NCBI GenBank assembly: GCA_963718305.1
Contig: CAVQZG010000002.1
Span: forward strand, 62,001 to 126,000
Reading direction: 5' to 3'
Length of the DNA stretch: 64,000 bases
Origin: RYN-230 sp963718305
Lineage (GTDB): Bacteria; Actinomycetota; Actinomycetes; Streptosporangiales; Streptosporangiaceae
Under the pieces are notes generated by a model. That model worked only from the letters and a program-made list of their open reading frames with translations. It ran no database searches and was not told where the DNA came from. How positions within the stretch are numbered: position 1 is the stretch's first letter; the number at the start of each line of letters is the position of its first letter. This document shows positions 16,799-25,307 of the stretch, in pieces. Made by a program: the position numbers and the translations under genes.

Positions 16799-18604
16799 AT
16801 GGTGCCCACAGCAGTGCACCTGCCAGCCTTGGCCGACAGCAAGGGGCTGGCCGAGACGCGGGAGCGTTTCCTGACGGCCGAGTCGGTCCGGCCGAGCGAG
16901 GTACGTGAGCCGATCCTGGCGTCCTGGTGGCGCTCACGGCAGTGGAAAGTGGCTGCTGACCGGGTAGCGCTGCCCTATGTCCGCGATCCTAATCTTGATA
17001 CTCCGCTGACCCGCAACGCCATGCCCGTGCTGCGCAACCTCCGCCAGCACCTGGAGGGGCAGCCGATCAGCGTCATCCTCACCGACGCCGCGGGCGTCGT
17101 GCTCAGCCGGATGACCGCCGACCACGACCTGGAACGTCACCTGGACGGGGTCCAGCTCGCGCCCGGCTTCAGCTACGCCGAGGAGTACGTCGGCACCAAC
17201 GGGATCGGCACCGCGCTGGAAGGTGGCCAGCCCGCGGCCGTATTCGGGCACGAGCATTACGCCGAGGATCTCGAGGACCTGGCCTGCGCCGGGGTGCCGA
17301 TCCACGACCCGATCTCCGGGAAGGCCGTCGGCGCGGTCGACCTGACCTGCTGGCGCAGAGACGCCGACCCGCTGCTGATCGCGCTGGCCAAGACCACCGC
17401 GGACCAGATCACCCAGGCGATGCTGGCCGACAGCAGCGCGCGGGAACTCCAGCTCATGCAGGAGTACATGCGGGCCTGCCGGCGCACCAGCGGGATCGTG
17501 CTGGCCCTGAACAACGACGTCGTCATGATGAACGAGTACGCCCGCCAGGTCCTCGACCCGGGCGACCAGGGCGTGCTGCTCGGCCAGGCGGCTGAGATGC
17601 TGGCCAGCCAGCAGGCCGGCGCGGTGTCCGTCGAGCTGCCCAGCGGGATCCAGGCCCGGATGTACTGCCGGCCGGTCCGCGGTGATGATCACGTGGCCGG
17701 CGGCGTCGTGCACGTGAAGCTCATCGAGCCCGCCAGCCAGCGCCCGGCTGCGGACGCGGCCGGCAAGCCCCCCATGTCCCTGCCGGGACTGGTCGGCAAC
17801 GGCGCGCTCTGGCTGCGCGGCTGCCGGCAGGTCGAGACCATTTACGACTCGGGAGAATGGCTCGCCCTGGAGGGTGAGCCGGGGGTAGGCAAGCTGACCG
17901 TGGTCCGTGCGGTGCACCAGCGCCGCAACCCGGCGGAGCGGTTCTACGTGCTCGACGCGGCCGAGGCCACCGACACCGACTGGCTGCTGCGGGCCCGCCG
18001 CGAGCTGCTCGACGGCGAGGGCTCGCTGGTGATCCGGCACGTGGACGTGCTCAACGCCCGGCAGCTCAACGCGCTGACCTCGGCGCTCCAGGAGGCCAGG
18101 ACCGCCTCGCGGAACGACCTGTGGGTGGCGGTCACCCTGGACCGCAGCCGGGCGCACGGCGACCTGACCAAGCTGCTGCGCTTCTTCCCCAGCACGGTCG
18201 AGCTGCCGCCGCTGCGCCATCACATCGAGGACCTGCACGTCCTGGTGCCGTTCTTCGTGGCCAAGCTCGGCCAGCACGGCCGCCTGACCTGCTCGCCCGA
18301 GGCCATGCAGCTGCTGCTGCGGTCGAAGTGGCCGGGCAACACCGAGCAGCTGTGGCAGGTGCTCAAGCGGGTCATGCAGAAGCGGCGCACCGGGTCCATC
18401 CAGCCGGCCGACCTTCCGCCGGAGTGCTGGACGGTGAGCAGGCGGCTGCTGTCCCCGCTGGAGTCCATGGAGCGCGACGCGATCGTCCAGGGTCTGCTCG
18501 ACTACCAGGGCAACAAGGTGAAGGCGGCCAAGTCGCTGGGGATGTCCCGCGCGACCATCTACCGGAAGATCCACGAATACGGCATCGTCACCCCGGCTAG
18601 CTAA
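16799..18604 (+). CDS. mimR: MimR/AcoR-type GAF-AAA-Fis transcription activator
   Basis: A 601-residue activator of the prm operon (by position and family). The N-terminal half is a sensor region with a GAF-like domain (about residues 70-210; GFSYAEEYVGTNGIGTAL). A degenerate AAA+ domain follows: a P-loop-like EGEPGVGKLTVV, a Walker B region lacking the acidic pair (GSLVIRHVDVL), and PPLRHHIEDLHVLVPFF. The GAFTGA loop that contacts sigma-54 is missing. A Fis-type HTH closes the protein (NKVKAAKSLGMSRATIYRKIHEYG). I chose the ATG at 16799 because GGAGG lies just upstream; the frame is open to 16685. Actinomycetes lack sigma-54, which fits the missing loop. Confidence 0.88.
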   Translation: MVPTAVHLPALADSKGLAETRERFLTAESVRPSEVREPILASWWRSRQWKVAADRVALPYVRDPNLDTPLTRNAMPVLRNLRQHLEGQPISVILTDAAGVVLSRMTADHDLERHLDGVQLAPGFSYAEEYVGTNGIGTALEGGQPAAVFGHEHYAEDLEDLACAGVPIHDPISGKAVGAVDLTCWRRDADPLLIALAKTTADQITQAMLADSSARELQLMQEYMRACRRTSGIVLALNNDVVMMNEYARQVLDPGDQGVLLGQAAEMLASQQAGAVSVELPSGIQARMYCRPVRGDDHVAGGVVHVKLIEPASQRPAADAAGKPPMSLPGLVGNGALWLRGCRQVETIYDSGEWLALEGEPGVGKLTVVRAVHQRRNPAERFYVLDAAEATDTDWLLRARRELLDGEGSLVIRHVDVLNARQLNALTSALQEARTASRNDLWVAVTLDRSRAHGDLTKLLRFFPSTVELPPLRHHIEDLHVLVPFFVAKLGQHGRLTCSPEAMQLLLRSKWPGNTEQLWQVLKRVMQKRRTGSIQPADLPPECWTVSRRLLSPLESMERDAIVQGLLDYQGNKVKAAKSLGMSRATIYRKIHEYGIVTPAS

Positions 18605-18665
18605 CACGGGCCCGCCGGCCGCTAGGATGAGCGGCGTGCACCGGCTCTTTCCCATCACCCCGCCG

Positions 18666-18722
18666 CCCCGCTCCTAAGCGGGGTGCAGCCGCCGCGCGCC
18701 GGACACCTTGAGTCCGCGCGCG
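18666..18722. terminator. Two hairpins after the regulator gene
   Basis: A perfect 7-bp stem CCCCGCT/AGCGGGG with a 4-nt loop (18666-18683) is followed by an 11-bp stem with one bulged base around GGAC-accttga-GTCC (18693-18722). They lie 60-120 nt after the regulator stop and likely end its transcript. Confidence 0.55.
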
Positions 18723-18741
18723 CTTGATTCCTAGGCCACCA

Positions 18742-18851
18742 CGGTTCCCGGCCGGCCCGATTCCCGGCCAGCTCGGTCCCTGGTGTGCCCGGTTCCCGGC
18801 GTGCTTGGCTCTGACGTGCCCGGTTCTTAGCCTGCTCGGTGCTGGCCGGCA
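18742..18851. repeat. Seven degenerate 16-bp tandem units between genes
   Basis: Units start at 18742, 18758, 18774, 18790, 18806, 18821 and 18837 and resemble CGGTTCCCGGCGTGCT (one unit is 15 bp). The array fills the space before the EamA-family gene. No protein is convincingly encoded in it. Confidence 0.6.
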
Positions 18852-18902
18852 CAGTGCCCCGCTTCCGCGACCCTCCCCTTCTCGTCGCAGGAGCGATCTT
18901 CC

Positions 18903-20069
18903 ATGACTACTGGCACCACATCCGCTGTTCCCGCTGTTCCCGCTAGGCCCGCGGCGGAACGCCGCCGCCCGCGAACGGGTCTGATCTACCTGGTGATGGC
19001 CGGGCTGCTGTGGGGAACCGGCGGCCTGACCGGCAGCCTGCTGAGCCGCAGCGCCGGCCTGCCCGCCCTGTCGGTGGCTGCCTACCGGCTCGGGGTGGGC
19101 GGCGCGCTGATCATGGCCTTCCTGGTGCTGACCAGGCGGCGCCGGGCCTCCGGGCGGTGCTGGCCCGCCGGGCGGGCCGCCTGGACCCGCATCGCCGCTA
19201 TCGGCCTGCTGGCCGCGGTGTTCCAGAGCTGCTATTTCACGGCCGTGTCGCTGAGCTCGGTCAGCCTGGCCACCCTGGTCACCATCGGGAGTGCCCCGGT
19301 CATCGTGCTGGCCGTCGAGCGGGTCCGGGGCCAGCGCCGGATCGGCCGGCTCGCAGGCTGCGCCACCGGCCTCGCGCTCATTGGCCTCAGCCTGCTGGTC
19401 GGCCTGCCGGCCGGCGGTATCCCCGAGAGCGCGGTGCTGGCCAGCGCGGGCCTGGCGGTCCTCGCCGCCACCGGGTTCGCCACGCTCACGCTGATCAGCG
19501 CCCGGCCGGTCGCGGGCCTGGACGACCTGACCGCGACCGGCTTCGGATTCGCCCTCGGCGGCCTGATCCTGCTGCCGGTCGCCGCGGTTTCCGGCGGGCT
19601 GGGCTTCACCCCCAGCCCGGCCACCCTCGGCCTGCTGGTCGCGCTCGGCACCGGCCCTACGGCCGTCGCCTACACGCTGTACTTCCGCGGCCTGCGGACG
19701 GCCCCGGCGGGGACCGCCGCGCTGCTATCCCTGCTCGAGCCGCTCACCGGCACGGTCTTGGCCGCGCTGATCCTCGGTGACCGGCTCGGGGCCAGCGGGA
19801 TCGCGGGCGCCGTCATCCTCGCCGCCGCGCTGGTCCTCGCCGGGGTGGCCGGCCAGGCCGGATCGGCCGGCCAGATGTCAGGCCACGGCCGTGCGGACCA
19901 CGGAGGTGGCCCAGCCCGCCGTGACCGCGCACAGCGGCACCAGGACCGCGAACGCCTGCCACACCGCGGGAGCGCCGACCGCGCCGGCCGCCAGGGCCCG
20001 GGCGGACGTGACCGCGTAGTACAGCGGGTTGACGTGGGCCAGCACCCGCATCCAGGCCGGCCCGAGTGA
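18903..20069 (+). CDS. EamA/DMT family permease
   Basis: A drug/metabolite transporter of the EamA family with about ten membrane segments in two repeats between residues 25 and 325 (for example LIYLVMAGLLWGTGGLTG at the start of repeat 1, GTGPTAVAYTLYFRGL in repeat 2). Substrates of such exporters include amino acids and metabolites; none can be assigned here. The frame runs 192 nt into the convergent ABC gene, giving a hydrophilic tail of about 65 residues after AGQAGSAGQM that no EamA protein needs. A lost stop or a small indel near 19870 could explain this; the transporter core is complete. Confidence 0.8.
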   Translation: MTTGTTSAVPAVPARPAAERRRPRTGLIYLVMAGLLWGTGGLTGSLLSRSAGLPALSVAAYRLGVGGALIMAFLVLTRRRRASGRCWPAGRAAWTRIAAIGLLAAVFQSCYFTAVSLSSVSLATLVTIGSAPVIVLAVERVRGQRRIGRLAGCATGLALIGLSLLVGLPAGGIPESAVLASAGLAVLAATGFATLTLISARPVAGLDDLTATGFGFALGGLILLPVAAVSGGLGFTPSPATLGLLVALGTGPTAVAYTLYFRGLRTAPAGTAALLSLLEPLTGTVLAALILGDRLGASGIAGAVILAAALVLAGVAGQAGSAGQMSGHGRADHGGGPARRDRAQRHQDRERLPHRGSADRAGRQGPGGRDRVVQRVDVGQHPHPGRPE

Positions 20070-21677
20070 GATGGGCAGCAGCACCCCGCCTAGGAGCAGC
20101 ACCGGCAGGTTCAGGCCGTTGATGATGGCGGCGAAGCCGTTGATGTCCTTGGTGGTCAGGGCGGCGGCGATGGAGAAGGCCGCCATCGTGGCCATCAGCA
20201 GGGCGAGCACGATGCAGAGCAGCAGCAGGCCGGACGCGTGCAGGTGGAAGCCGAACACGGCGCCGATGGCCACGACCACCACGTCGAAGGCGAACATCAG
20301 CAGCATGGAGGCCAGGATGGGGCCGGCCAGGATGGCGAACCGGCTGGCCGGGGTGACCCGGAGCCGCTCGGTGACCCCGGACCGCAGCTCGAAGATCGTG
20401 CTGAAGCCGGGACCGCTGCCGCTGGCGAAGGCGAGCAGGGCCAGGATGCCCGGCAGGAAGAGGTCGAGGACGTTCCCGGCGGGCAGGCCGGCCGCGCCGA
20501 CCAGGTGCTTGAGCAGCGGGGTGAACAGGGCGAGGTACAGGATCGGCGTGGAGAAGCCGACCACCAGCCAGACCGGGCTGCGCAGCAGCTGGATCAGGTG
20601 GCGGCGGAAGAGCAGGCCGATGTCGGTCAGGAGCTTCATGCCGCCGTCCCCGAGGTCTCGTGGTCCGGCGCCCCCGTGGTGGGAGGACCCGGTGGTGGGA
20701 GGACCGGCGGCCGGAGGGCCCGCGTCCCGCAGGGACCGGCCGGTCTGGCGCAGGAACACGTCGTCCAGGCTGGGCTCGGACAGCCGGAGCGACCGGACGG
20801 GCAGGCCCGCCTGGTCGAGCAGCCGGAGCAGCCCGGGCAGGGCGGCCGCGCCGTCACTGGCGTACAGCCGTACCGCGTCGCCCTCCAGGGTGAGGTCACG
20901 CACGGCGGGCTGCCCGGCCAGCTCGGCGGCAGCCCGCGCGGCGGCGTCCGCGTCGCGGGTGACCAGGACGATCGCGTCGCCCGCGACCTGCTGCTTCAGC
21001 GCGCGCGGGGTGCCTTCCGCGACCACCGTCCCGTGATCGATGATCATGATGCGGTCGCAGAGCACGTCGGCCTCGTCCAGGTAATGCGTGGTCAGGAACA
21101 CCGTGGTGCCCCCGTCCCGCAGGCCGCGGACGTGGTCCCACAGGCTGGCCCGGTTCTGCGGGTCGAGTCCGGTGCTCGGCTCGTCCAGGAACAGGACCTC
21201 GGGCTCGTGCACGACGCCGAGCGCCACGTCGAGCCGCCGCCGCTGGCCTCCGGAATACGTCCGGACCCGGCGGTCCGCGAACCCGGCCAGGTCGAACTCG
21301 TCCAGCACCTCCCCCACCCGCCGGGCGACTTCGGCGCGGCTGCGCCCGTACAGCCTGCCCTGCAGGATCAGGTTCTCGCGGCCGGTGGCCAGCTCGTCGG
21401 CCCCGCCCAGCTGGCTCACGTAGCCGATGCGGCCGCGGACCCGCCCGGGCTGGCGCCGGACGTCCAGCCCGGCGACCGTGGCGCTGCCCCCGTCGATCGG
21501 CAGCAGGGTGGTCAGCATCCGCAGCGTGGTGGTTTTGCCGGCGCCGTTCGGGCCCAGGAACCCGACGATCTCACCCCGGGTGACCTGCAGGCTGACCCCG
21601 CGCACCGCCTCGATCGTCTGGTCCCGGCCGCCCGGGAAGCGCTTGCGCAGCTCCCGCGCGTCGATGACCGCCGTCAT
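19878..21677 (-). CDS. ABC exporter, ATPase and ABC-2 permease fused in one chain (DrrA-DrrB type)
   Basis: A 599-residue protein. Residues 1-325 are a DrrA-like ATPase with Walker A GPNGAGKTTT, signature TYSGGQRRRL, Walker B VLFLDEPSTGLDP and the switch histidine in TTHYLDEAD. A Gly/Pro/His-rich linker (about 325-346) joins it to an ABC-2 permease beginning MKLLTDIG (residue 347) with six membrane segments. These domains are usually two genes; here they are in one frame. The family exports antibiotics such as daunorubicin. A TetR gene is divergent, with promoter and operator between them. An internal start at residue 347 could still give a separate permease. Confidence 0.88.
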   Translation of the reverse strand: MTAVIDARELRKRFPGGRDQTIEAVRGVSLQVTRGEIVGFLGPNGAGKTTTLRMLTTLLPIDGGSATVAGLDVRRQPGRVRGRIGYVSQLGGADELATGRENLILQGRLYGRSRAEVARRVGEVLDEFDLAGFADRRVRTYSGGQRRRLDVALGVVHEPEVLFLDEPSTGLDPQNRASLWDHVRGLRDGGTTVFLTTHYLDEADVLCDRIMIIDHGTVVAEGTPRALKQQVAGDAIVLVTRDADAAARAAAELAGQPAVRDLTLEGDAVRLYASDGAAALPGLLRLLDQAGLPVRSLRLSEPSLDDVFLRQTGRSLRDAGPPAAGPPTTGSSHHGGAGPRDLGDGGMKLLTDIGLLFRRHLIQLLRSPVWLVVGFSTPILYLALFTPLLKHLVGAAGLPAGNVLDLFLPGILALLAFASGSGPGFSTIFELRSGVTERLRVTPASRFAILAGPILASMLLMFAFDVVVVAIGAVFGFHLHASGLLLLCIVLALLMATMAAFSIAAALTTKDINGFAAIINGLNLPVLLLGGVLLPISLGPAWMRVLAHVNPLYYAVTSARALAAGAVGAPAVWQAFAVLVPLCAVTAGWATSVVRTAVA

Positions 21678-21722
21678 GATGCTCCTTCCCGGCCGGCCCC
21701 GGCTGGGCCGGCGTCCAGGGCA

Positions 21723-21751
21723 ACTATCAAACGTCTATCGAAATTTGTCAA
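21723..21751 (-). promoter_or_regulatory. Strong promoter of the ABC exporter, with overlapping TetR operator candidate
   Basis: On the minus strand, TTGACA (21746-21751) and GATAGT (21723-21728) are separated by 17 nt, a near-consensus promoter about 45 nt before the exporter start. An imperfect inverted repeat TATCAAA (21725-21731) / TTTGTCA (21744-21750) covers it, a natural place for repression by the divergent TetR protein. Confidence 0.65.
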
Positions 21752-21800
21752 CCAGATGGATGACTAGCTGTGTCGGGCGGCTGACTGATACCGTGACCGC

Positions 21801-22745
21801 ATGACTGCGGCCAGCAGGATTGTGGCCCCCGAGAGCGTGCAGACCGGGGGTGCGGACCCCCGCGCCGGAGAGCCCGGGACCGCGGAACCCCGCGCTGGAG
21901 GGCCCCGGGCCGCGGAGCCCGAGGTCAGGGAACCCGGGGCCGGCAAGTCCAACGCCGGAGGGCGCCGGGCCGCGGAGCCCGGAGCCGGAGCAACCCGGGC
22001 CGGGAAGCCTGGGGCCACGCCGTCGCGACGGCCGCGGCGGGCCCCGGCCGGGCCCGAACGCCAGCGCGACGCGGACCGCTCCCGCCGGGCGCTGCTGGAT
22101 GCCGCCCTGGAGGAGTTCTCGCTCCGCGGCTTCGCGGGGGCCCGCGTCGCCGACATCGCCCGCCGGGCCGGGGTGAACAAGCAGCTGATCAACTACTACT
22201 TCGGGTCCAAGGAAGGGCTGTATCTGGCCCTGCAGCGGGCCTGGCTGGAGCGGGAGGAACGCTTCGCACCGCCCGAGGTCCCCCTGCCTGACCTGGTCGT
22301 CCGCTACCTCCTCGACGCGCTCGACGATCCGCGCTCGCTGCGCCTGCTGCTCTGGCGCGGCCTGGCGGACGACTCCGCGCCCTACGACGGGCCGGGCCGC
22401 CAGCCCGACCTGGAGCGGGTCGGCCGTAGGCAGGCCGCCAGGGAGGTGGCCGCCGACCTGGACCCAGCCGCCGTGCTGCTGGCCGGGATGGGGATGGTCG
22501 CCGCGCCGATCGCGATGCCGCAGGTCGCGCGGGAACTGTTCGGCGTGGACCCGTCCAGCGCGGAGTTCCGGGAACGCTACGCCGAGCAACTCCGCCGCAT
22601 CGCCGCCTACCTGTCCGGTGACCCGCCCCTGCCCGGTGACCAAACCCTGCCCGGTGACCCGCCCGGCCAGGACCAGGCGGCCGGTCCGGACGAGCAAGCC
22701 CAGTCCAGCACCACCCAGCCCGGCCACACCCAGCCCACCCCCTAG
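21801..22745 (+). CDS. TetR family regulator with repetitive N- and C-terminal extensions
   Basis: A 314-residue TetR-family repressor, longer than the usual 190-220. The DNA-binding domain lies at about residues 90-140 (ALLDAALEEFSLRGFAGARVADIARRAGVNKQLINYYF). A ligand-binding region of about 120 residues follows. Residues 19-73 are eleven five-residue repeats rich in Pro, Ala, Arg and Gly; the tail has three six-residue PGD-x-x-L-like repeats and a polar end. Divergent from the ABC exporter, it probably represses it until a drug binds. The true start may be downstream, near residue 70, but the repeats stay in frame. Confidence 0.8.
   Translation: MTAASRIVAPESVQTGGADPRAGEPGTAEPRAGGPRAAEPEVREPGAGKSNAGGRRAAEPGAGATRAGKPGATPSRRPRRAPAGPERQRDADRSRRALLDAALEEFSLRGFAGARVADIARRAGVNKQLINYYFGSKEGLYLALQRAWLEREERFAPPEVPLPDLVVRYLLDALDDPRSLRLLLWRGLADDSAPYDGPGRQPDLERVGRRQAAREVAADLDPAAVLLAGMGMVAAPIAMPQVARELFGVDPSSAEFRERYAEQLRRIAAYLSGDPPLPGDQTLPGDPPGQDQAAGPDEQAQSSTTQPGHTQPTP
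21855..22019 (+). repeat. Eleven 15-bp tandem units inside the TetR gene
   Basis: A 15-bp period gives five-residue units (DPRAG, EPGTA, EPRAG, GPRAA and so on). It resembles other 15-bp period arrays in the window (53090, 56408, 57063). Confidence 0.6.
22615..22668 (+). repeat. Three 18-bp tandem units at the end of the TetR gene
   Basis: Units start at 22615, 22633 and 22651, each beginning CCGGTGACC. They encode repeated PGDxxL-like residues in the C-terminal tail. Confidence 0.6.
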
Positions 22746-22774
22746 CCCGCCCGGCCCGGAGGTCCGGGGCGGGG

Positions 22775-23491
22775 CTACTGCGAGACGTGCTGGCGGGGGA
22801 GGTGGCGGCGGAGGAACTCCTCGGTGCGCCGCCAGGCCCGGGCCGCCGGTTCGGGCTGGTGGAACATGGGCGCCTTGCGGTTGTGGAAGGCGTGCCCGGC
22901 GTCTTCCTCCACGTAGATGACCACGTTGGGCCGCCCGGCCGCCGCGTCTTCCACGGCCCGGACCTGATCGCGCGAAATGAAGGGGTCACTGCCGCCGAAG
23001 TGGAACAGCAGCGGGGCAGAGATCTGGTCCAGCAGGCCCAGTTCGTCCGGCACGGCCGAGCCGTAGAACGAGATCACCGCGTCCAGCGGGGTCTGCGCGG
23101 CGACCAGGTACGCGATGGACCCGCCGAGGCAGAACCCGATGATGCCGATGCCCCCGTCCACCTCGGGCAGCCCGGCCAGCACACCCAGCGCCGCGACCGA
23201 GTCCGTCACACCCCGGGCGACGTCGAAGCGCGACCCCATCTCCAGCGACGAGGCCAGGCCCGCGTCGTCGTGGGCCGCCTGGTAGCCCGGCTGGAGGCGC
23301 CAGAACAGGTCCGGCGCCGCCACCACATACCCCAGGGCGGCCAGATCCTCGGCCACGGCCCGGATGTAGTCGCTCACCCCGTAGATCTCCTGGATCAGCA
23401 GCAGGCCAGGGCCGTTGCCGCTGTCGGGTACCCACACCGTCAGGTCGAAGGAGCCGTCGGCGGTATGCACCGATTCCACGCGCTGCTGCAT
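22775..23491 (-). CDS. Dienelactone hydrolase family protein
   Basis: A 238-residue alpha/beta hydrolase of the dienelactone hydrolase family. The catalytic triad is visible: Cys in GFCLGGS (about residue 120), Asp in GGSDPF (about 170) and His in AGHAFHN (about 205). The family hydrolyses dienelactones to maleylacetate in chloroaromatic degradation, or other lactones and esters. No aromatic-ring cleavage genes adjoin it here, so the substrate is open. It lies next to, and on the same strand as, the trehalose operon, separated by 43 nt from the treZ stop; it seems to be independent. Confidence 0.88.
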   Translation of the reverse strand: MQQRVESVHTADGSFDLTVWVPDSGNGPGLLLIQEIYGVSDYIRAVAEDLAALGYVVAAPDLFWRLQPGYQAAHDDAGLASSLEMGSRFDVARGVTDSVAALGVLAGLPEVDGGIGIIGFCLGGSIAYLVAAQTPLDAVISFYGSAVPDELGLLDQISAPLLFHFGGSDPFISRDQVRAVEDAAAGRPNVVIYVEEDAGHAFHNRKAPMFHQPEPAARAWRRTEEFLRRHLPRQHVSQ

Positions 23492-23534
23492 AGACCCGAT
23501 CCTAGGCGGGCCAGAGCCCCCGGAAGCTGGGGTC

Positions 23535-25307
23535 CTAGGCAGCAGGGTCCTGGGTGGCCACGACCGCGAACGAGGCCGGCGGCATGCTGAGCTGCTCTCC
23601 GTCGAGGGCCACCCCGGAACTGCTGGCGGCGAGGACCGCGGTCCCCCGGGCGCCGAGCGGCAGCAGCAAAGGCTGCTCGCCCAGGCTGGCCGCGATCCGC
23701 AGCCGCCCGCGGTGCAGCACCAGCCAGCGCCGGGCCTCGTCGTAGTCGGCCTGCATCCGGTCCAGCTGGGGGTCGGTCAGTTCCGGCCAGGCCCGGCGCA
23801 GCGCGATCAGCTCGCGGTACCAGGCCAGGATCTCCTGGTGCCGCGGGGTGTCCCGCTCCGCCCAGTCCAGCTTCGAGCGGAGGAAGGTCTGCTCGTCCTG
23901 CGGGTTCGGCACGTCCGCGGGACCCCAGCCGTGCTCGCCGAACTCCGCCCGGCGGCCCTCGGCGACCGCCTTGGCCAGCCCGGGATCGGTGTGGTCGGTG
24001 AAGTACTGCCAGGGGGTGGACGCGGCCCACTCCTCGCCCATGAACAGCATCGGGGTGAACGGCGCGGTCAGCACCAGCCCGGCGCCCACCTTGACCAGGT
24101 CGGCGGACAGCCCGCTGGAGATCCTGTCCCCGGTCGCCCGGTTACCGACCTGGTCGTGATCCTGCAGGTAGCCGAGGAAGCGGAAGCTGGGGATGCGGAG
24201 CAGGTCCACCGGCCGGCCGTGGCTGCGGCCGCGGAACGATGAGTAGTTGCCGTCGTGGAAGAACACCCGGGTGAGCGTCTTGACCAGGGCCCCTATCGAG
24301 CCGAAGTCACCGTAATAGCCCTGCCGTTCCCCGGTGATCGCCGCGTGCACCGCGTGGTGGAAGTCGTCGCTCCACTGGGCTGTGAGGCCGTACCCGCCGG
24401 CCTCCCGGGAGCTGACCAGCCGCGGGTCGTTGAGGTCCGATTCGGCGATCAGGACCAGTTCCCGGTTCAGCCGGGTGCCGAGGGCCTGCACCTCCACGGC
24501 CAGTTCCTCGAGCAGGTGCAGCGCGCGGTGGTCCTCGAAGGCATGTACCGCGTCGAGCCGCAGCCCGTCCAGGTGGTAGTCGCGCAGCCACATCAGCGCG
24601 TTGCTGATCAGGAAGCCGCGTACCTCGTCGGAGCCGGGCTGGTCCAGGTTCACCGCGGGACCCCAGGGGGTCACGTGGGCCTCGGTGAAGTAGGGGCCGA
24701 AGTCGGCCAGCCGGTTGCCGATGCCGACGTGGTTGTAGACCACGTCGAGCAGGACGGCCACCCGGCGGGCGTGGCACGCGTCCACGAACCGCTTCAGCCC
24801 GTCCGGGCCGCCGTACGGCTCGTGCACGGCCCACAGGTCGATGCCGTCGTAGCCCCAGCCGTGCTGGCCGGGGAAAGCGGCCACCGGCATCAGCTCGACC
24901 ATGTCCACGCCCAGGTCACTCAGATGATCGAGACGCCCGATCGCCGCGTCGAACGTCCCCTCCGGGGTGAACGTGCCCACGTGCATCTCATAGATCACCG
25001 CGCCGCGCAGCGGCCCGCCCCGCCAGCCCCGGTCCGTCCACCGGAAGGCCCCGTGATCGTAGGTGCGGCTCGGGCCCTCGGTGCCCCGCGGCTGCCAGGG
25101 GGAACGCGGGTCCGGCAACGGCTCGCCGCCGTCCACCCGGAACGCGTAGTCGGTTCCCGAGGCGGACGCCTCCTGGAGGTCCGCGTCCCACCAGCCCGGG
25201 GTGGCGGCCGGGCGCATGGGCTCCGGCGCCCCGCCGCCCATGGCTTCCGCTCCCAGTTGCACCTCGACCCGCTCGGCGGCCGGGGCCCAGACCCGGAATA
25301 CGCTCAC
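23535..25307 (-). CDS. treZ: Malto-oligosyltrehalose trehalohydrolase
   Basis: A 590-residue GH13 enzyme that releases trehalose from maltooligosyl-trehalose. An N-terminal carbohydrate-binding domain (about residues 1-95) precedes the barrel. The catalytic residues are Asp in GLRLDAVHAF, Glu in IAESDLND and Asp in DHDQVGNR. I choose the GTG at 25307, which overlaps the treY stop in GTGA; the frame is open far upstream, but that part is antisense to treY. It is the last gene of the treX-treY-treZ operon, the classical two-step route from glycogen to trehalose. Confidence 0.92.
   Translation of the reverse strand: MSVFRVWAPAAERVEVQLGAEAMGGGAPEPMRPAATPGWWDADLQEASASGTDYAFRVDGGEPLPDPRSPWQPRGTEGPSRTYDHGAFRWTDRGWRGGPLRGAVIYEMHVGTFTPEGTFDAAIGRLDHLSDLGVDMVELMPVAAFPGQHGWGYDGIDLWAVHEPYGGPDGLKRFVDACHARRVAVLLDVVYNHVGIGNRLADFGPYFTEAHVTPWGPAVNLDQPGSDEVRGFLISNALMWLRDYHLDGLRLDAVHAFEDHRALHLLEELAVEVQALGTRLNRELVLIAESDLNDPRLVSSREAGGYGLTAQWSDDFHHAVHAAITGERQGYYGDFGSIGALVKTLTRVFFHDGNYSSFRGRSHGRPVDLLRIPSFRFLGYLQDHDQVGNRATGDRISSGLSADLVKVGAGLVLTAPFTPMLFMGEEWAASTPWQYFTDHTDPGLAKAVAEGRRAEFGEHGWGPADVPNPQDEQTFLRSKLDWAERDTPRHQEILAWYRELIALRRAWPELTDPQLDRMQADYDEARRWLVLHRGRLRIAASLGEQPLLLPLGARGTAVLAASSSGVALDGEQLSMPPASFAVVATQDPAA

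Noticed and set aside
18655..18852. Minus-strand small protein with TPG/ELAGNRAG-like repeats
   Set aside because: It is a translation of the 16-bp tandem array, without a ribosome site or family similarity.
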